DNA of 64,000 nt from contig OX327705.1 in NCBI GenBank assembly GCA_946807835.1, forward strand, positions 18,816,501-18,880,500. Reading direction: 5' to 3'. Position numbers and translations under genes: made by a program. This stretch comes from Ailanthus altissimus (lineage: Eukaryota > Streptophyta > Magnoliopsida > Sapindales > Simaroubaceae). The notes beneath the pieces are model-generated. The model made no database searches, had not been told where the DNA came from, and saw nothing but the letters and a program-made list of their open reading frames with translations. Positions 11,561 to 24,848 of this stretch are shown here, one piece after another. Position 1 is the stretch's first letter, and each line of letters begins with the position of its first letter.

Positions 11561-12454
11561 ACACACATCAACAATTCTTCCTAATATTAAATGTTGCCCA
11601 CTTGGAGGAATTTAGCTATATGTAATGAAAACCTCAATAACTCCTTTGGGATTGCAATGATTTTACTCAAATCACCTGCCTTAAAATCTTTAAGCGCTAC
11701 ATGTTAAGATCTAGTAGAATTGCAATCATTGGTAGTATAACTAAGAGCATAGATATGAAAACCATCAATGTCTAATCTTACCTTTGTAATATTATATTTT
11801 ACATATATTGACCATAGATTTTGGTTCTCGACTCAAATGCTAAGTCCTAAATTAAAGATAAATTTGTATTCTGAAAATGGTTATTTCATCTCAAGCCTAG
11901 CTAAGATTGTTTTCCCTAAGCTCTTCTCGAGGTCCAAACTCTATTACTGCAATCACAAAAATTGTCAAGACGATCCTTTATCTAAAACTTTCAATTGATC
12001 GACCAAAAATATTTTAAAGCAGTGTGTGAGTCTTCATTATATATCTCAGGTGGTTAGTTTACGTTGTGGGTTTCATCTTATTCAGAGTCATGCAAGTAGC
12101 CCTAAATTTTAAGGATCGTAGGTTAATTGTCTTCTGTATTTGCATTTTATGGAGCATCTTGGGTGATGTACCTCGTATGGCTTGAATTCTTTAATATCGC
12201 AGGCTATGTGGAATAACTTATTAGTACATCAGGTTCTCCAAACTAGGACAATCCTTAAGGTACGAGTAGTTATTGGTTGTTGTAAAGCGTGAGTTCTCCC
12301 CTTAGTTAGAGACCTTAAAAGAGTCTAGTGCATTATCAAGCTCGATATTGATCGTGTAGCCAAGGAATTTTATAGTCTAGTTGAGAATCAGGCTTGATGG
12401 TCGTAGATTAAGCATAAACCAATTATAACATGGGCTCAGCCACTCTGGGCTCAA
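11561..12454. other. Unassigned sequence next to the family Y arm
   Basis: Possibly degraded internal sequence of the element whose LTR is 10241-11560, since it lies on the side where a minus-strand 3' LTR would have its interior. No protein motif could be read in any frame and no RNA gene was recognised. Confidence 0.35.
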
Positions 12455-12946
12455 TGATGTTTAACTCATTTATGTTTCTTTATACTTAATGCTTTTAATT
12501 GATTCATAAATGAATTAGTTATTGTTGATTTTATGAGTTGGTGCTCAGAAGAGATTGAACCATTTATCAAATTTCGAAAACATAACTTTTATTGTTGTTG
12601 AGTTGAGAGGCTAATGACACTTAGGTAATCTCCAAAGGTTACTCAATTTATACCAAAAATGTATACCAAATATCTCATTTGACACTCGAAAAAGGTAATG
12701 AGATTAATCTTTGGATAATCAATTTAAGGTTGCATAATGAATGTATAGGTAGACAACTTAGATAAGAATATCAACTTGAATATATATGTATAATATCTCA
12801 TTTGACGCTCAAGATAGGTAATGAGATTAGTCTTAAACCTTTAGTTAATGAATTAAACGAAATCACTAAATAGGAAAAACATAAGAAGAATATAGTGAAA
12901 TCAAGTCCCTAGGATCTCGTTTATTATAGATTTACCATTTTGCAAG
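12455..12946 (+). repeat. LTR-like relic, family Z (copy 2), with internal duplication
   Basis: Homologous to 6400-6800: 'agagattgaaccattt', 'gaaaacataac', 'gagaggctaatgacac', 'gaatatcaacttg', 'ccctaggatctcgt'. The phrase 'atctcatttgac(a/g)ctc' followed by 'aggtaatgagatta' occurs twice (about 12667 and 12797), so roughly 130 bp is duplicated here but single in copy 1. It is cut at 12946 by a family X LTR. Confidence 0.55.
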
Positions 12947-13130
12947 TGTTAAAGTCTGTGCTCAAGTGCCATTCTAATTTTGTATAAACTTTATTTATAT
13001 TTATACAATATAAATTTTCATAAATTATATAGTATTAATCTTATTCTTCTTCATACATTGTAGATTTAAAGAAGTTTAGATCAAAACTAAGAGTTAGAAC
13101 CTTGTATGAATTAAGACAAAGACCTGAAAA
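12947..13130 (+). repeat. Family X Copia LTR, 5' piece, interrupted by a second X LTR
   Basis: Starts TGTTAAAGTCTGTGCTCAAG, matching the family X start (TGTTGGAACTAGTGCTTC at 16118). It reaches the 'gttagaaccttg...acaaagacctgaaaa' block, which in the uninterrupted copy at 17381-19980 is directly followed by 'gagaatata'. Here that continuation is displaced to 15719 by the solo LTR at 13131-15718. Confidence 0.75.
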
Positions 13131-15718
13131 TGTTGGGGTATCGGTTTATCCCAATTCACAACTTAAACCTATTAGGTGTGTGCATGTAGTACACGTGTTC
13201 ATTTTAAAATTTATATATATACGCATCAAATACAATATATATATATATACATCATTTTTGTATCTTATACATAAATATTCATAATGAAAGCTAGAAATAT
13301 AATTTCTTAAAAATGAACACGATAAAATTTATTATTATGCTAATGAATAAAATATAAAATATATTAATCAAATTAATATTAATGATTGAGAATATCACAT
13401 GTCAAGCCTTTGAAACGGGTTTATTATAGAGTACTGCCTGAAGTAGACCCATTGGCAGTTCTGGAACCCAACTTGGTAGGCTTAGATCGTTAGAACAGCA
13501 GCCTTTATTTTTTCAACACCGGTTTAATACTTAAACTGTAGAATTAACTCTTAATCCTATAATCATTTGTTTAACCCATGTTCAACTCTTGAACATTTAA
13601 ACAAATCATTATTGTTGTTGTGGTGAATAACCTAAAATAGAAGTAAGAGAAGAGATATTTGTTTTAACACTTGAAACAAAACTCAAGAAATATTTTTCAT
13701 CTTTATTTTTCTTCCATTGATGCTGGTCACCCAATTTTGCAACAACAATTTTTTATTTCTCATTTTTTGCTTCAACATTTGAAAAAGAAGAGAAACAAAA
13801 CTCAAATTCACCTTCCCCATGGCCAAAACATACATACACACACACACACAGATATGTATTTATATATATATATATATATCACATGGTATTTTACACTATT
13901 ATGAATAAAACATTCTTTTATTTCTTCAACAAGTATAGGTGGCTATACTTCTATGTTGCCATGTATAATTTAATAACAAAAACTCATTTTTTCTTTTTCA
14001 AAAGAATTGATATTATAAAGCAAAATATCTAGATTATAAAATATGAATAAATCAAAAGGAATTTGTTCAAATACATGGCAACAAATCCGGCCACATGTGA
14101 GTGTAAAAGCACAAATGATATTCTCACTATCATTCAAGCCCATAAGGTTTCTTTAATTCCCTTTAAAGTAACTATTTACTTTAACTTAATTTATTGCTCA
14201 ATAAAATCTCATTTTATTTAGCAATTAAGTCTTTAATAAAATATTTATTTTATTAATTTAACTATAAGCTAACAATTAACTCTAGTCAAATTAACTAATC
14301 ACTTAACTTTTAAGTGATAGCAAATATTTAGATTATTTAACACTTAAATAATCATTTTAGGAAAATAATCCTTAAACCTTTAATTTAACCCAATGTGGGT
14401 CTTGCCATACCCAATACTTAAGTCGATTTAACCGAAGGCTGACATGAGCGCATCCTGAGAGTTCTTGAAACAAATACTTAGTTCTGTTGAAAATTACTAG
14501 ATTGAACAATTCAATCCAGTGCATGCCCTAGTGCACAATGAGTATACTTCATATTGCGAAACTCCTTAGGTCCACGCCCAATTTGTTAAATGAAACTATT
14601 ACATGAGTCTGTGATCGATGTCCTACGCACACGTCACAGATATTACAAATTAGCGTATTAAACCATACAAGCTGAGGTCACAATGCATACGTATAATCCT
14701 TTCGTCATTTACATCCTAGATGTGTTGTGATATAGCTTTACACCATCAAATTCCCATATGCTCATCCATAAACTTATCTCCAAATTTGTATTTTTCAATA
14801 ACAATATATGCTAATAACTTTACTTTATTGTTCAACCCTTTGGGAAACATCTGTCCTGGGTTAGTACTCATGGCTACGAGATTTTTGAAATATAATTTTA
14901 GAGCTTCTGGATATACCACTCCCCCAGGAGAGCTAACGAATCTCATATCTATACACACCAAACTCTATAAGTATCAGACCATACCTAGTGACACCAAATG
15001 GTTACACCATGAAAGGTCTGTGACATGCGTAGAATCAAAGTATAATTGATCACTTACAAGCCCACCATGACACTCAGGTTAGAGGACTACGTATAATACT
15101 CAACTCGAGATGACTTACTATTGACATCTTCATAGGATATCTATTGGTGTCCTCGTGAGTCTGTTCAGTATTCAGTCTTGACTGAATACTCATATACATG
15201 TACGAGCTTTCAGTAAGCCCATGATCGGCTAAGAACAACCATCTACACCATATAGATATAGCATACACTGATCTATATAAAATGAATCTACCGACAGACC
15301 CGCATCAATGAATCAGATTAGAAATATAGTGTTTAAAGATATACTTGCATAATGACATCTTTTAACACCTATTGCAACTCCTTGCAACTATGTCATTACT
15401 AATATACCCTCAGGTCTTTGTCCCATTATAGACAATGATCTAACCCTTTAGATCTGACTAATTCTTATAACCTATTAACTCTTAGCAATGCTAACTATTA
15501 ACATATATAACTCTCAGCACTGCTAATTTTTAGCATGAGTCTAAACTCTTTTACACCAGATCTGAACTCCTTCAAATCACACAATATATGTAATGTAACA
15601 AGCATTGTACTATGTATTTATATTCTATTAACGATTATACGAAATATTTACTGTATAAATATTAAATAATTTAATGTTCATACAGTATTGGAATGACGCG
15701 TAAGCACCAAATCCAACA
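13131..15718 (-). mobile_element. Full-length solo Copia LTR (family X, 2588 bp)
   Basis: On the minus strand it begins TGTTGGATTTGGTGCTTACG at 15718 and ends CCGATACCCCAACA at 13131, so both ends are TG...CA with the extended TGTTGG/CCAACA inverted ends usual for Copia. It is flanked by gaaaa (13126-13130) and gagaa (15719-15723), a 5-bp target duplication with one mismatch. The length agrees with the 2600-bp copy at 17381-19980. No internal region is attached, so it is a solo LTR from unequal recombination. Its insertion site lies within another X LTR of opposite orientation. Confidence 0.88.
13830..13880. repeat. Microsatellite (CA)n then (TA)n
   Basis: A run of about ten CA units (13837-13850) is followed by 'gatatgtatt' and about ten TA units (13861-13879), inside the solo LTR. 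Compound dinucleotide tract. Confidence 0.9.
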
Positions 15719-15875
15719 GAGAATATGTATTGTAGTGACATAGTTACAAGAAGTTGTAAATGGTGCTAAGAAATGTTACTATGCAATATATTCTCAAAAT
15801 TAGTTCTTGGTCGTAGGTTTACTAACATGAGTTGGTTGGTAAAACCAAAAAGACTGGTATATGTTTTGTTAGGAT
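15719..15875 (+). repeat. Continuation of the interrupted family X LTR
   Basis: Continues the LTR begun at 12947: 'gagaatatgtattgtagtgacatagtt' and 'gtgctaagaaatg' correspond to 17672-17735 of the intact copy. It loses similarity at about 15860, where the next X fragment begins. Confidence 0.7.
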
Positions 15876-16117
15876 ATGTGCTTATGTGTCATCCCTATTT
15901 GTATAAATAATTATTTGATAATATTTATACAATGTATATTTTATTAAATCGCTAATAATCTTTGTTAAATGGTAATGATGCTTGTCCACTTACAGACATT
16001 GTATGATTTAAAATAGTTCAATTCGATTTAAAGAAGTTTAGACCTGTGATAAGTGTTAGTAAAGCTGAGGGTTATAAATGATAACAGTTAGCACTGTTAA
16101 GAGTTAGCAAGTTATAA
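15876..16117 (+). repeat. Family X LTR 5' fragment
   Basis: A third X start ('tgttaggatatgtgcttatg') runs about 240 bp through 'cactgttaagagttagcaag' and is replaced at 16118 by another X start. Truncated head of a further copy. Confidence 0.6.
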
Positions 16118-16272
16118 GTGTTGGAACTAGTGCTTCCGTGCCATTATAATATTGTATAAATATTAATTGTTAATTTTTATGCAATAAATATTTCATATTA
16201 AATCATTAATTATATAATATATGGTACCATACTTGTAACGCTACAGATATTGTATGATGTGAAGGAGTTCGG
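16118..16272 (+). repeat. Truncated 5' LTR of a Copia element (family X)
   Basis: Starts TGTTGGAACTAGTGCTTCCG and matches the first 155 bp of the LTR at 17381. It ends at 'ggagttcggatctag', after which Copia pol-derived sequence starts. The rest of the LTR and the first part of the internal region are deleted. It may be the 5' LTR of the element whose 3' LTR is 17381-19980. Confidence 0.65.
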
Positions 16273-17380
16273 ATCTAGAATCTTCATTTTAATGATGAAA
16301 TCAAAAGGTCTGGTTTCATCAGAAACAAAGAGGAAGCATGTGTGTTCAGAAAGGACAGTGAAAACATGATTATCTTTCTAATTCTCTAAGTGGTAGACAT
16401 ACTCAATGTGGTATGTTACAAGTCAATCAGATAAGAGTTATCTAAATAAGAACTTCTCATAAAAGATATGGGAGATGCTTTATATATATTACATATAAAG
16501 CTTCATAAAGATATAGCTAGGAAGTAGATAGGACCTCCCAATCTTCGTACACAAGTCAAATCTTGAAAAGGCACAACTTTATTAATTATGAGACAATTAA
16601 TGTACCTTTTAAACATGACATTCATCTTTCTAAAAGGAACTGCCTCGGGACAAAAGATGAAATGGTTAGAATGTATAACTTACCTAGTACATTAACTAGA
16701 AATAGCTTGATGTGCACCATGTTATGTACGAGATCTGGATCTGGATCTGGATGGCTATAAGTGTTACGAGCTACTATCGGTCTGATCTAAATTATAACTA
16801 TTTAATGGTTATCAAAATATATCCAACATACCTGAGAGATATAGAGGATAAGTTTCTAAATTATGGAAAAAGTTTCTTACAAGCCAAATGATATATAGAC
16901 TCAGACTTCCAGTCTGGTCTGGATGATAAAATGCCTACATCTGATTATGTGTTCTTTTTCATCGATGCAGGAGCTAATTGAAAATGTGTTATATATATGT
17001 CTATGGCTTATTCTGCCTTAGAGGTAAAATATATGTAAGCTTGTTAAGTCTGTAGCGGAAGCATTATGGATATTTAAGTTAGTTGCAAGGTTTAAAATAG
17101 TTTCAAGCTCAGTGGATCCTATCTCACTATAATGTAACAATAATGGAGTATTTACTTAAACTAAGAAGCCGTATGGCACACCAATATTCTGATAGTGTGG
17201 ATTATGAATACCATATAATTAAAAAGTTCTTAGCCAACAGAGATGTAATAGTGTCCAGGATATAATCCCTGGATAATGTAGCAAACCCACTCATGCTTAA
17301 ACTCCTAGCATGTTTGAGAAACACGTTGAGTGCATTGGTATGAGATACTAGTATGAACGGCACTAGAGCAAGTGAGAGTT
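16273..17380 (+). pseudogene. Copia pol relic (RT end and RNase H)
   Basis: Plus-strand frames read as worn Ty1/Copia polyprotein. A block around 16320-16400 corresponds to the RT 'D-x-C-VYKK...VDDIL' region. The frame at 16563-16760 has PFKHDIHLSKRNC and SLMCTMLCTR (usually S-x-MYAM-x-CTRPD). Near 16900-17120 come remnants of the RNase H domain, then 'cactagagcaagtgagagtt' (17361-17380), which fits the Copia polypurine tract before the 3' LTR. Many stops and frame changes. Gag, protease and integrase are gone. Confidence 0.75.
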
Positions 17381-19980
17381 TATTAGAACTGGTGCTTAAA
17401 TGTCATTCTAATATTGTATGAATATTAATTGTTACTATTTATGTGATAAATATTTTATATTAAATTATTAATTCTATAATATATGGTACTATGCTTGTAA
17501 CACTATAGATATTGTATGATCTGAAGGAGTTCAGTTCTGGTCTAAATGAGTTTAGATCAGCACTAAGAGTTAGCATTGCTGAGAATTATAAATGCTAAAG
17601 AGTTAGTAGGTTGTAATAATCAACGAAATCTAAAGAGTTAGAACCTTGTTTATAAAGGGGACAAAAACCTGAGAATATACCAGTAATGACATAGTTGCAA
17701 TAGGTGCTAAGAAATGTCATTATGCAAGCATATTTTCAAATACTATATTCTTGATCTATTTTGCCGATGCGGGTGTATTGGTAAATCCCTTTTATATATA
17801 GATCAGTATATACTATATAAGTATGGTACAGATAATTATTCTTAGCTGACCTTGAGCTTACCAAAAACTATTATAGGTATACGGGTATTCAGTAAGAACT
17901 GAGTACTTAATAGACTCACGAAGACCCCAATAGACATTCTATGAAGTCATCAACAGTGAGTCCTCATGACTTGAGTAGTATTTGTGATCCTTTAACCTAA
18001 AAGCCATGGTGATCCACCATGATTTGGTTCTACATATGTCAGAGACCTTTTATGGTTTGACCGCTACATGTTGCTGGGTATTATCCGATGCTCATAGAGT
18101 CTAGTGTGTGTAAATATAGATCTGTTAGCTCACATAGGTAAGTTGTATATCCTGATGCTCCGATATTGTATTTCAAAATTTTTTGTAGCCACAAGCATAA
18201 ACTTGGAAAAAGAATTTTCCTTAGGGTTAAACAATATCGCAAATGTGTTTGCGTATATTATTTATCAAAATTTAAATCTAAAGATAAGTTATGGATGAGC
18301 ATATGGATATTTGATAATGGTGATTTATGTCTCCGCTACTCTAGGATATAGGTGACGGAAGGATTATACGAATATATTATGACCTCAACTTGTATGGTTT
18401 AATGCACTTATTTGTAATATCTGTGATGTGTGCGTGGGGCATCGATCACAGACTTATAGAATTATTCTATTTTACGAATCTAGTGTGGACTTAGGGAGTC
18501 GCACAATATGAAGTGTACTCGTTGTGCATTGAAGCAACGTACCAGGTTGAATAGTTCAATTTAGTAAATTTTAATAAACCAAGATATTTGTTTCAGGTTT
18601 ACTCAGGATGTGCACGTGTCAAGACTTAAGAGTTAAATACATTAATCAATTAACATTAGTTGTTGACCAATGAGATGATGACCATTCATTGGTTGTGACA
18701 CATTATAGATCATTCATTATTTAACTTTGAAATTACTAAAATGACCTTACTTGTGAAACAAGCAAAGTTTCATTAATTTATTCAAAATTTATTTTTGAAT
18801 AGATACATATATTAATAATTTTTATTAATATATATATTTTATTTAGTCAAACAATTATTATAGTAGTAAATCAATTATGTATTTTTTATTTTTGTTATCG
18901 TGATTAACAATTAAAAAAATAAAACATATTGAATAACTTAATAGTATATGTCATGCATAGTAGGGCATATGGCATTGACTTGAAACAAGAAGGAAAATAA
19001 ACAAATTAATTAAAAATAAAACTTATTTCATTTGTGAATGAATGGTCAGCCAATAGTAACAAATACAATAGTGTACAAAAGTCTTTTGCATATTATAATA
19101 AATAAAATTATTTTATTTTGCATTATTAGTCAACAAATCATTAAATAATTGTCACATATTGTTTGTCATTTTAATAATAATAAACTAATTTTTAAACATA
19201 AAAGAATGGGATGCTTGTAATGATGGGATCGTATATTTGCAAAACTTAAGATTGAAATTGACTTTAAAATGATATGGTTTTTCATTTTGGCAGGGATGAC
19301 GAATTCGGCCAAATGAAGAGAAAGAGTTAAGAGATGAAATTGGTAAGCAATAGTTGGTTTTTAATCTTCATCTTCTTTATTTTCTCAAGCATGATTGGCC
19401 AAGTAACAAGAAAAATAGAGAAGGAAATTTATTTTGGCAAGTATTGTTCAAAAATGCTTTTCATTAGAAATTGTTTTAAAATTGTGTGCAAATGTTGCAT
19501 GAATCAAAAACACCATCTTCCATTCTCTTGTAAAACAAAAATGGTTAAAGTATTTAACCAAGGAATAAATATAAAAATATGTTAAAGAGTTTAACTGATA
19601 ATCCCTAACTTAAAATTTAAGCAATGATTAAGAGTTAACCATGGTGATTAAGAGTTAATCACTATTGGTAATTAAGAGTTAAACATCATTGTTGAAAATT
19701 AGAACTGCTATTCTAGTAATCTAAGCTCACCCCAGTTGGATCCTAGAATTGTCAGTGAGATCACTTTGTGGTGGACTTCGATTTAGAAATTTTTAAAGGC
19801 TTGACAGATGATTCTCGATCCTTAATTTCATTACAGTAATGAAACTTAAATTTTAATGTGTTTGTTGCACTAGGAAATAGAGATTTTCACTTTCATTGCT
19901 CTAAGTATATGATGTATAAATTGAATTATGATAAACACGTGCACATGCATACACCTTAAAAAATTAGCACACTTTCAACA
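17381..19980 (+). mobile_element. 3' LTR of the Copia relic (family X, about 2600 bp)
   Basis: Starts TATTAGAACTGGTGCTTAAA (TGTTGG eroded to TATTAG), directly after a polypurine-like tract, and ends CACACTTTCAACA at 19980. It aligns end to end with the solo LTR 13131-15718. Noncoding; the short open frames inside (for example 18104-18351 and 19334-19585) match LTR sequence in other copies and are not genes. Confidence 0.8.
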
Positions 19981-21770
19981 AGAGTCAACGAGATCTAAAA
20001 AGTTAGAATCTTGTCTATAATCGAACAAAGACCTAAGGGTACACTAGTAATGACATAGTTGTAAAGAGTTGTAATAGGTGCTAGAAAATGTCATTATGTA
20101 AGTGTGTTCTCAAATACTGTGTTCCTAATCTATTTTCACCAATGCATGTCTATCAGTGAATCCTTTTCATATACATTGGTGTATGTCTATATCTGTACAG
20201 TACAGATGATTGTTCTTAACTGACCATGAGCTTAAAGCTCGTATAGGCATGAATAGACTCATGAGGACCCTAATAGATGTCCTAGGAAACCATCAATGAT
20301 AGGTCCTCTCAAGTTGACTGGTATATGTGGTCCTTTGACCTGAGTGCCACAGTAGACTTATTAGTGATCCACCATACTTTGATTCTACGGATGTCAGAGA
20401 CCTTTCATGGTCTGACTACTACGTGTCACTAGATGTGGTCCGATGTTCATTGAGTTCAATGTGTGTAGATACATGATCGTCAGCTCATGTATGTAGGTTG
20501 TATATCCGATGCTTTGAGATTGTATCTCAGAAATTCTTACGGTCATGAGCAATAAACCCAAGAAAGGAGTTTCTCGCAGGTTAAACAATATAACAAAAGT
20601 GTTTATTTATATTGTTCATCGAGTTACGAATTTGGCCATAAGATTGGATGAGCACATGGGAATTTGACGATACTGATCTATATCCCTGCTCATCTAGGGT
20701 GTAAATGACGAAAGGATTATACATATGCATTTTGACCTTAGCTTGTATAGTCTAACGCACTGATTTGTAATATCTGTGACGTGTGCGTGGGGCATCGGTC
20801 ATGGACTCATGGAATAATTTTTTTTAACGAATCGGGCGTGGACCTAAGGAGTTTCGCAATATGAAATGTACTCATTGTACACTAAAACAGCGTACTGGTT
20901 TTAATAGTTCAATCCAGTAAAATCTAAAAAACAGAATATTTGTTTCAGGAACCCTCGGGATGTGTGCGTGTCAATACTTAAGTGCTAAGTACAATTAATT
21001 GGATAATAATTGTTGTTGACCAATTAAGAGATGACACGTGGCGCATAATAAGTCATCGGTTAAGTTAACTCAAGTGTGAGTTTGGTATGACCTACGTTAG
21101 GTTAAATAAGAACTTAAGGGTAATATTATTTAATTAATTATTGAATTAATAATAATTAAAATATCTATTTATTTAATTGTTAAATGAATAGTTAATTTAA
21201 CTATGGTTAATAGTTAACTTAACTTTAGTTAAAAGTTAATCAAAGGGTTAAAGTTAAATTAAGATATTTAGTTAACTAAACTAAGTTAAGTTAGTTAACC
21301 ATAATTAGGTTAAAGATCTAAATATCTAACTAATCTTAAAGGTTAAGTTTACAACTAAGCTTAAGTTAAAAGTTAACCTTAGTTTAGTTAAAACTTAACT
21401 AAGGTTAAGAAATAAATATTAAAATAATCAAAAAATATTCATCTAATATAAAATGAATGGTGTGGCCGGCCATTGGGGATAGAGAAAAAGAAAGTCAATT
21501 GTTTTGGTTTTAAGAATTAAAACCAAAGGAAATAAAGAACAAAAATCCATCTCTTTCATTTCTTCATTTCGTTAATCAAGTTGCAAGCAATTACACTATT
21601 ATTTTTCTTTTCAAATATTGAATTAGAAGAAAGACAACAATTACTTAGCACTTATTCAAATAGTTCAAGAGTTAAACTTTTTATATAAAAGTGTTAATTT
21701 ATGGTTTAGGAGTTAAACCTAATTTGTTGGATTAAGCTGCTGTCTAATTGATCAAACCCACTCTATTGAT
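19981..21770 (+). repeat. Family X Copia LTR, truncated at both ends
   Basis: Begins abruptly at 'agagtcaacgagatctaaaaag', which corresponds to about position 240 of the intact X LTR (17620). It runs parallel to it through 'gatgtgtgcgtgtcaatact' and beyond. It includes a TTAACT-rich stretch and a short direct duplication 'gtctaa(t/c)tgatcaaacc' near 21750-21790. Confidence 0.7.
21130..21430. repeat. TTAACT/AGTTAA-rich low-complexity stretch
   Basis: About 300 bp built mostly of 'gttaa', 'ttaact' and 'aagtta' words on both strands (for example 'agttaactaaactaagtta'), so locally self-complementary. It lies within the family X copy and is expanded relative to other copies. Confidence 0.6.
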
Positions 21771-21779
21771 TTGTCTAAC

Positions 21780-23275
21780 TGATCAAACCTACCTTATTGA
21801 TCACTAGTACTGCTAATAAGAGCAAAATTGTCATATATTTTCTCATGTTTTTATTATTGATATTTTATAATTTTATGAGAATAGATGGCTATTTATGTGC
21901 ATTATTGTTATTTATAGGGACTTGAACAAAATTTAAAGAAATAATGCAAAAAGGAGCAAAAATAGGGACTAAAATACAAAGTTTTCAAAGTATATGTCCA
22001 TCGCCCCAGTGCCACTAGGATTATCGCCCCTGCTCTGGAATAGTGATCGAAATAAGAAAAATGACCTGTTTAAGTCGCATCGGGGGCCTCAGTGCCAGAC
22101 CTTTACCGCGTCAGCGACAATACAGCACCCTAGTGCCATCAATCCACCGCTCTAGCAGTGAAGCCTTTTTCACATGTCGCCCCATCGACAACTGCATAGA
22201 GCCCCAGCGGTAGCGCGAGTCTTAATCCGACGAGAATTGAGATTTTTAAGCTTATATCAATCCTTATAAAAAGCCACTCGTTCCCAGCCTTTAAGAATCA
22301 TCCAAGAGCAACCTAGAGCAATTCAAGAACACCAAGAATACAAAGCACAAGTCTTGGAGAGTAATAAGAGTTTAATTGAAGTAACTTTAGAGAGAGATTC
22401 AAGGCGTTCTTCGGCATCAAGAGTACCTTAGGCAGCGCCATTAAAAGTAATTCAACGTCTATATCGGTTTGCTATTGATTGTATTATGATTTATTATTAT
22501 TTTTACTGTTGTTCTCTTATAGTTATGAACTAAACTTATTTTCTAGGGTTAATACATGAACTCAATATGTGTGCTTAATTACCATATCTTTGGAATATTT
22601 AATAAACTTAGTTCTTTGATATTTAAATTACTTGATCTTAATGCTTCAATATATCTGGCCAATATATGGTGAATGAGTTGGTAATATTATTGATAAACTC
22701 GGAAGAAGAATCATAATATTTAGACCTATATAATTTAATGCATGATTGTAGAGTAACATTCAATGTTGCATATGCAAGTTTTAACTTAGGATAGGAATAT
22801 ACCTAATTGGCATGTATTATCAATAAGACCTAATCTTAATGAATCTTAATTTATTACAAGTACCATAGGAATATAGGTATTTGGTAAATTAAGGTATACT
22901 TACATGACCTTGGAAGAGGCTTGTGAATACATTAGTGTCTTGATCAATAATAAAGACTAAGAGAGTTAAATATTAGAAGATTAATCATTAGAAATCATAT
23001 TGAGGGATAGTATTAATCCTAGGTTTTCTCTATATTGCTATCACCTAAATCTCTTGCATTGTGTTTTTACTTTTATATTTTCTACATTCATTCTTAGATT
23101 TTTATTTTTCTGAATAATTATTAGGAAGATATAATTTTAGTAATTGGTTAAAAAAAGAAGAAATTATCCCTGTTGGTTCGACATCCGACTGATTTAGCCC
23201 CTTTATTACTTGCATACGATAGTGTATACTTGCATTTAATTTTAAGATATAAAATTATCGCATCAATTGCCAACG
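21780..23275 (+). repeat. Gypsy-type LTR-like copy, family Y (third copy)
   Basis: Shares with 8870-10240 the order: an early AT-rich segment; a GC-rich patch at 22000-22215 with repeated 'gcccc' and 'agtgcca' words; 'caaggcgttcttcg'; 'ggataggaatatacctaattgg'; 'ccataggaatataggta'; and a terminal 'cctgttggttcgacatccgac...attacttgcatacgatag'. No PBS follows and no coding region is attached. Confidence 0.6.
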
Positions 23276-23479
23276 GGCATCACTTCGAGTAGATTCTAGT
23301 TCAATTAGTCCAAAGGCTTCAAATGTAAAGATTTATCAATTTAGTTTTAATTTTTATTAAATGCATAAATGTATTCATATGATAGTTTTAAGACTTTTGC
23401 TGCATATTTGATACGTATATTTATGTATGTGATGTATATATATTGTTTATGAACACAAAACCTACATGTATACGCCGTA

Positions 23480-24340
23480 ATTTAATCGATACTCACATGT
23501 TTGTATCTAAATTATCCATATGGTTAATCTTAACAAACCGTAAGCTTATTGGAAGCTCGTATAAACATGCAGGTATTAAGTTATAACTTGACACTAAATG
23601 GACTTATGAAGACATCCAATAGACATTCTATAAAACTGTCAATTGATAGTCTTTTTTAGTTAAGTAATTTTTGTGGTTCTTAAACTTGAGCGCCACGGTG
23701 GTTTTATGAGTAATTCATTATACTTAGATTTTATAAAAGTCAAAGACTTTTCATGGTCTGACCTCTAGGTATCGTTGGGTATAGTCCGATGCTCATAGAG
23801 ACCAGTATGCATAGATACAGGATCTGTCAGCTCATATAGTTTAGGCTGTATATCTTGATGATTCGAGATTATATTTCAGAAAGTCTTTTGACTAAAAGAT
23901 ATAATTTGGAAAGACTCACAAAGGAATTTGTGGATATTATTTATCGAAATACAAATTTAAAGATAAGTTCATGGTCGAGCAAATAAAAATTTGACAGTAT
24001 AGATCTATGTCTATGCTCTTCCAAAATATAAGTCTATACAAATATGATTAACCTCAACTTGTATAGTTCAACACTTTATTTTATTATATTTGTGACATAT
24101 AGGTGGGACAATGTTTACGGACTTATAGAAAAGTTCTATATGACAAATGAATGTGAACCTATAAAATTTTACAATATAAAATATACTCGTTGGACACTAG
24201 GGTAACACAAAGAATCAAAAGTTCAATCTAAATTTTTTTTTGAATAAACAGAATTTTAATTTTATAACCTCTTAGAAATGACATGCGTCAAATTTTAAGT
24301 GATAAAATTTAACGCATATCAATTTTGGACACAAAATTAA
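23480..24340 (+). repeat. Diverged family X LTR segment
   Basis: Parallel to 17850-18650: 'ttggaagctcgtataaacatg', 'cttttcatggtctgacctc', 'gggtatagtccgatgctcatagag', 'aaatatactcgttggacac'. More worn than the other copies, and no defined ends. Confidence 0.6.
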
Positions 24341-24647
24341 GTAGTGTTCTATAATTCTTCATTATTATTTTATATAACTAAATTATTAATGAAGTATTTG
24401 TTTACTTAATTATTTGATAATCATTGAAACACGTGCACATTTGTCTTGGTAAATTTTGTATTCAATGGACATGTGTTTATTTAAAAAAGAAACAAAAAAT
24501 TATAAGACATTTTGTATATGAAATTATACATCTACGATATGATAGAATAAAACAAGAATTTGTAAATTTTGACTCTTAAATGTTTATGAACAAAAATAAA
24601 AGTTATTTTTTTAAAAAGAAAAGGTTAGGCAAATGACTCTTGAATAT

Positions 24648-24848
24648 TTTTATCAAACATGGCTGCTATATCTTTTGAAAATTTGAAAAGAAGAAAAAGA
24701 TGACAAGAATTAATTTTTGGTTATCATGGTTGTTACATCTTTTGGAAATAAATAAAATGATAAGAGTTTAATTTGGTTATCAAATATGGTTGCTACATCT
24801 TTTGAAAAAAAAAAAAAATTAAGAGTTGATTTGGTGATCATCCAAGCC
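24648..24848 (+). repeat. Three-unit tandem repeat, about 55-70 bp
   Basis: The phrase 'tatcaaa(c/t)atgg(c/t)tgctacatcttttg(a/g)aa', followed by an A-rich stretch and 'aagagtt(t/g)a(a/t)tttgg', occurs three times, starting near 24651, 24721 and 24777. A partial fourth start lies at about 24835. Confidence 0.7.

Noticed and set aside
14720..15049. 109-residue frame 14720-15049 and its opposite-strand partner 14961-14746
   Set aside because: Lies within the solo Copia LTR, and other copies have stops at the same places. Chance open frames.
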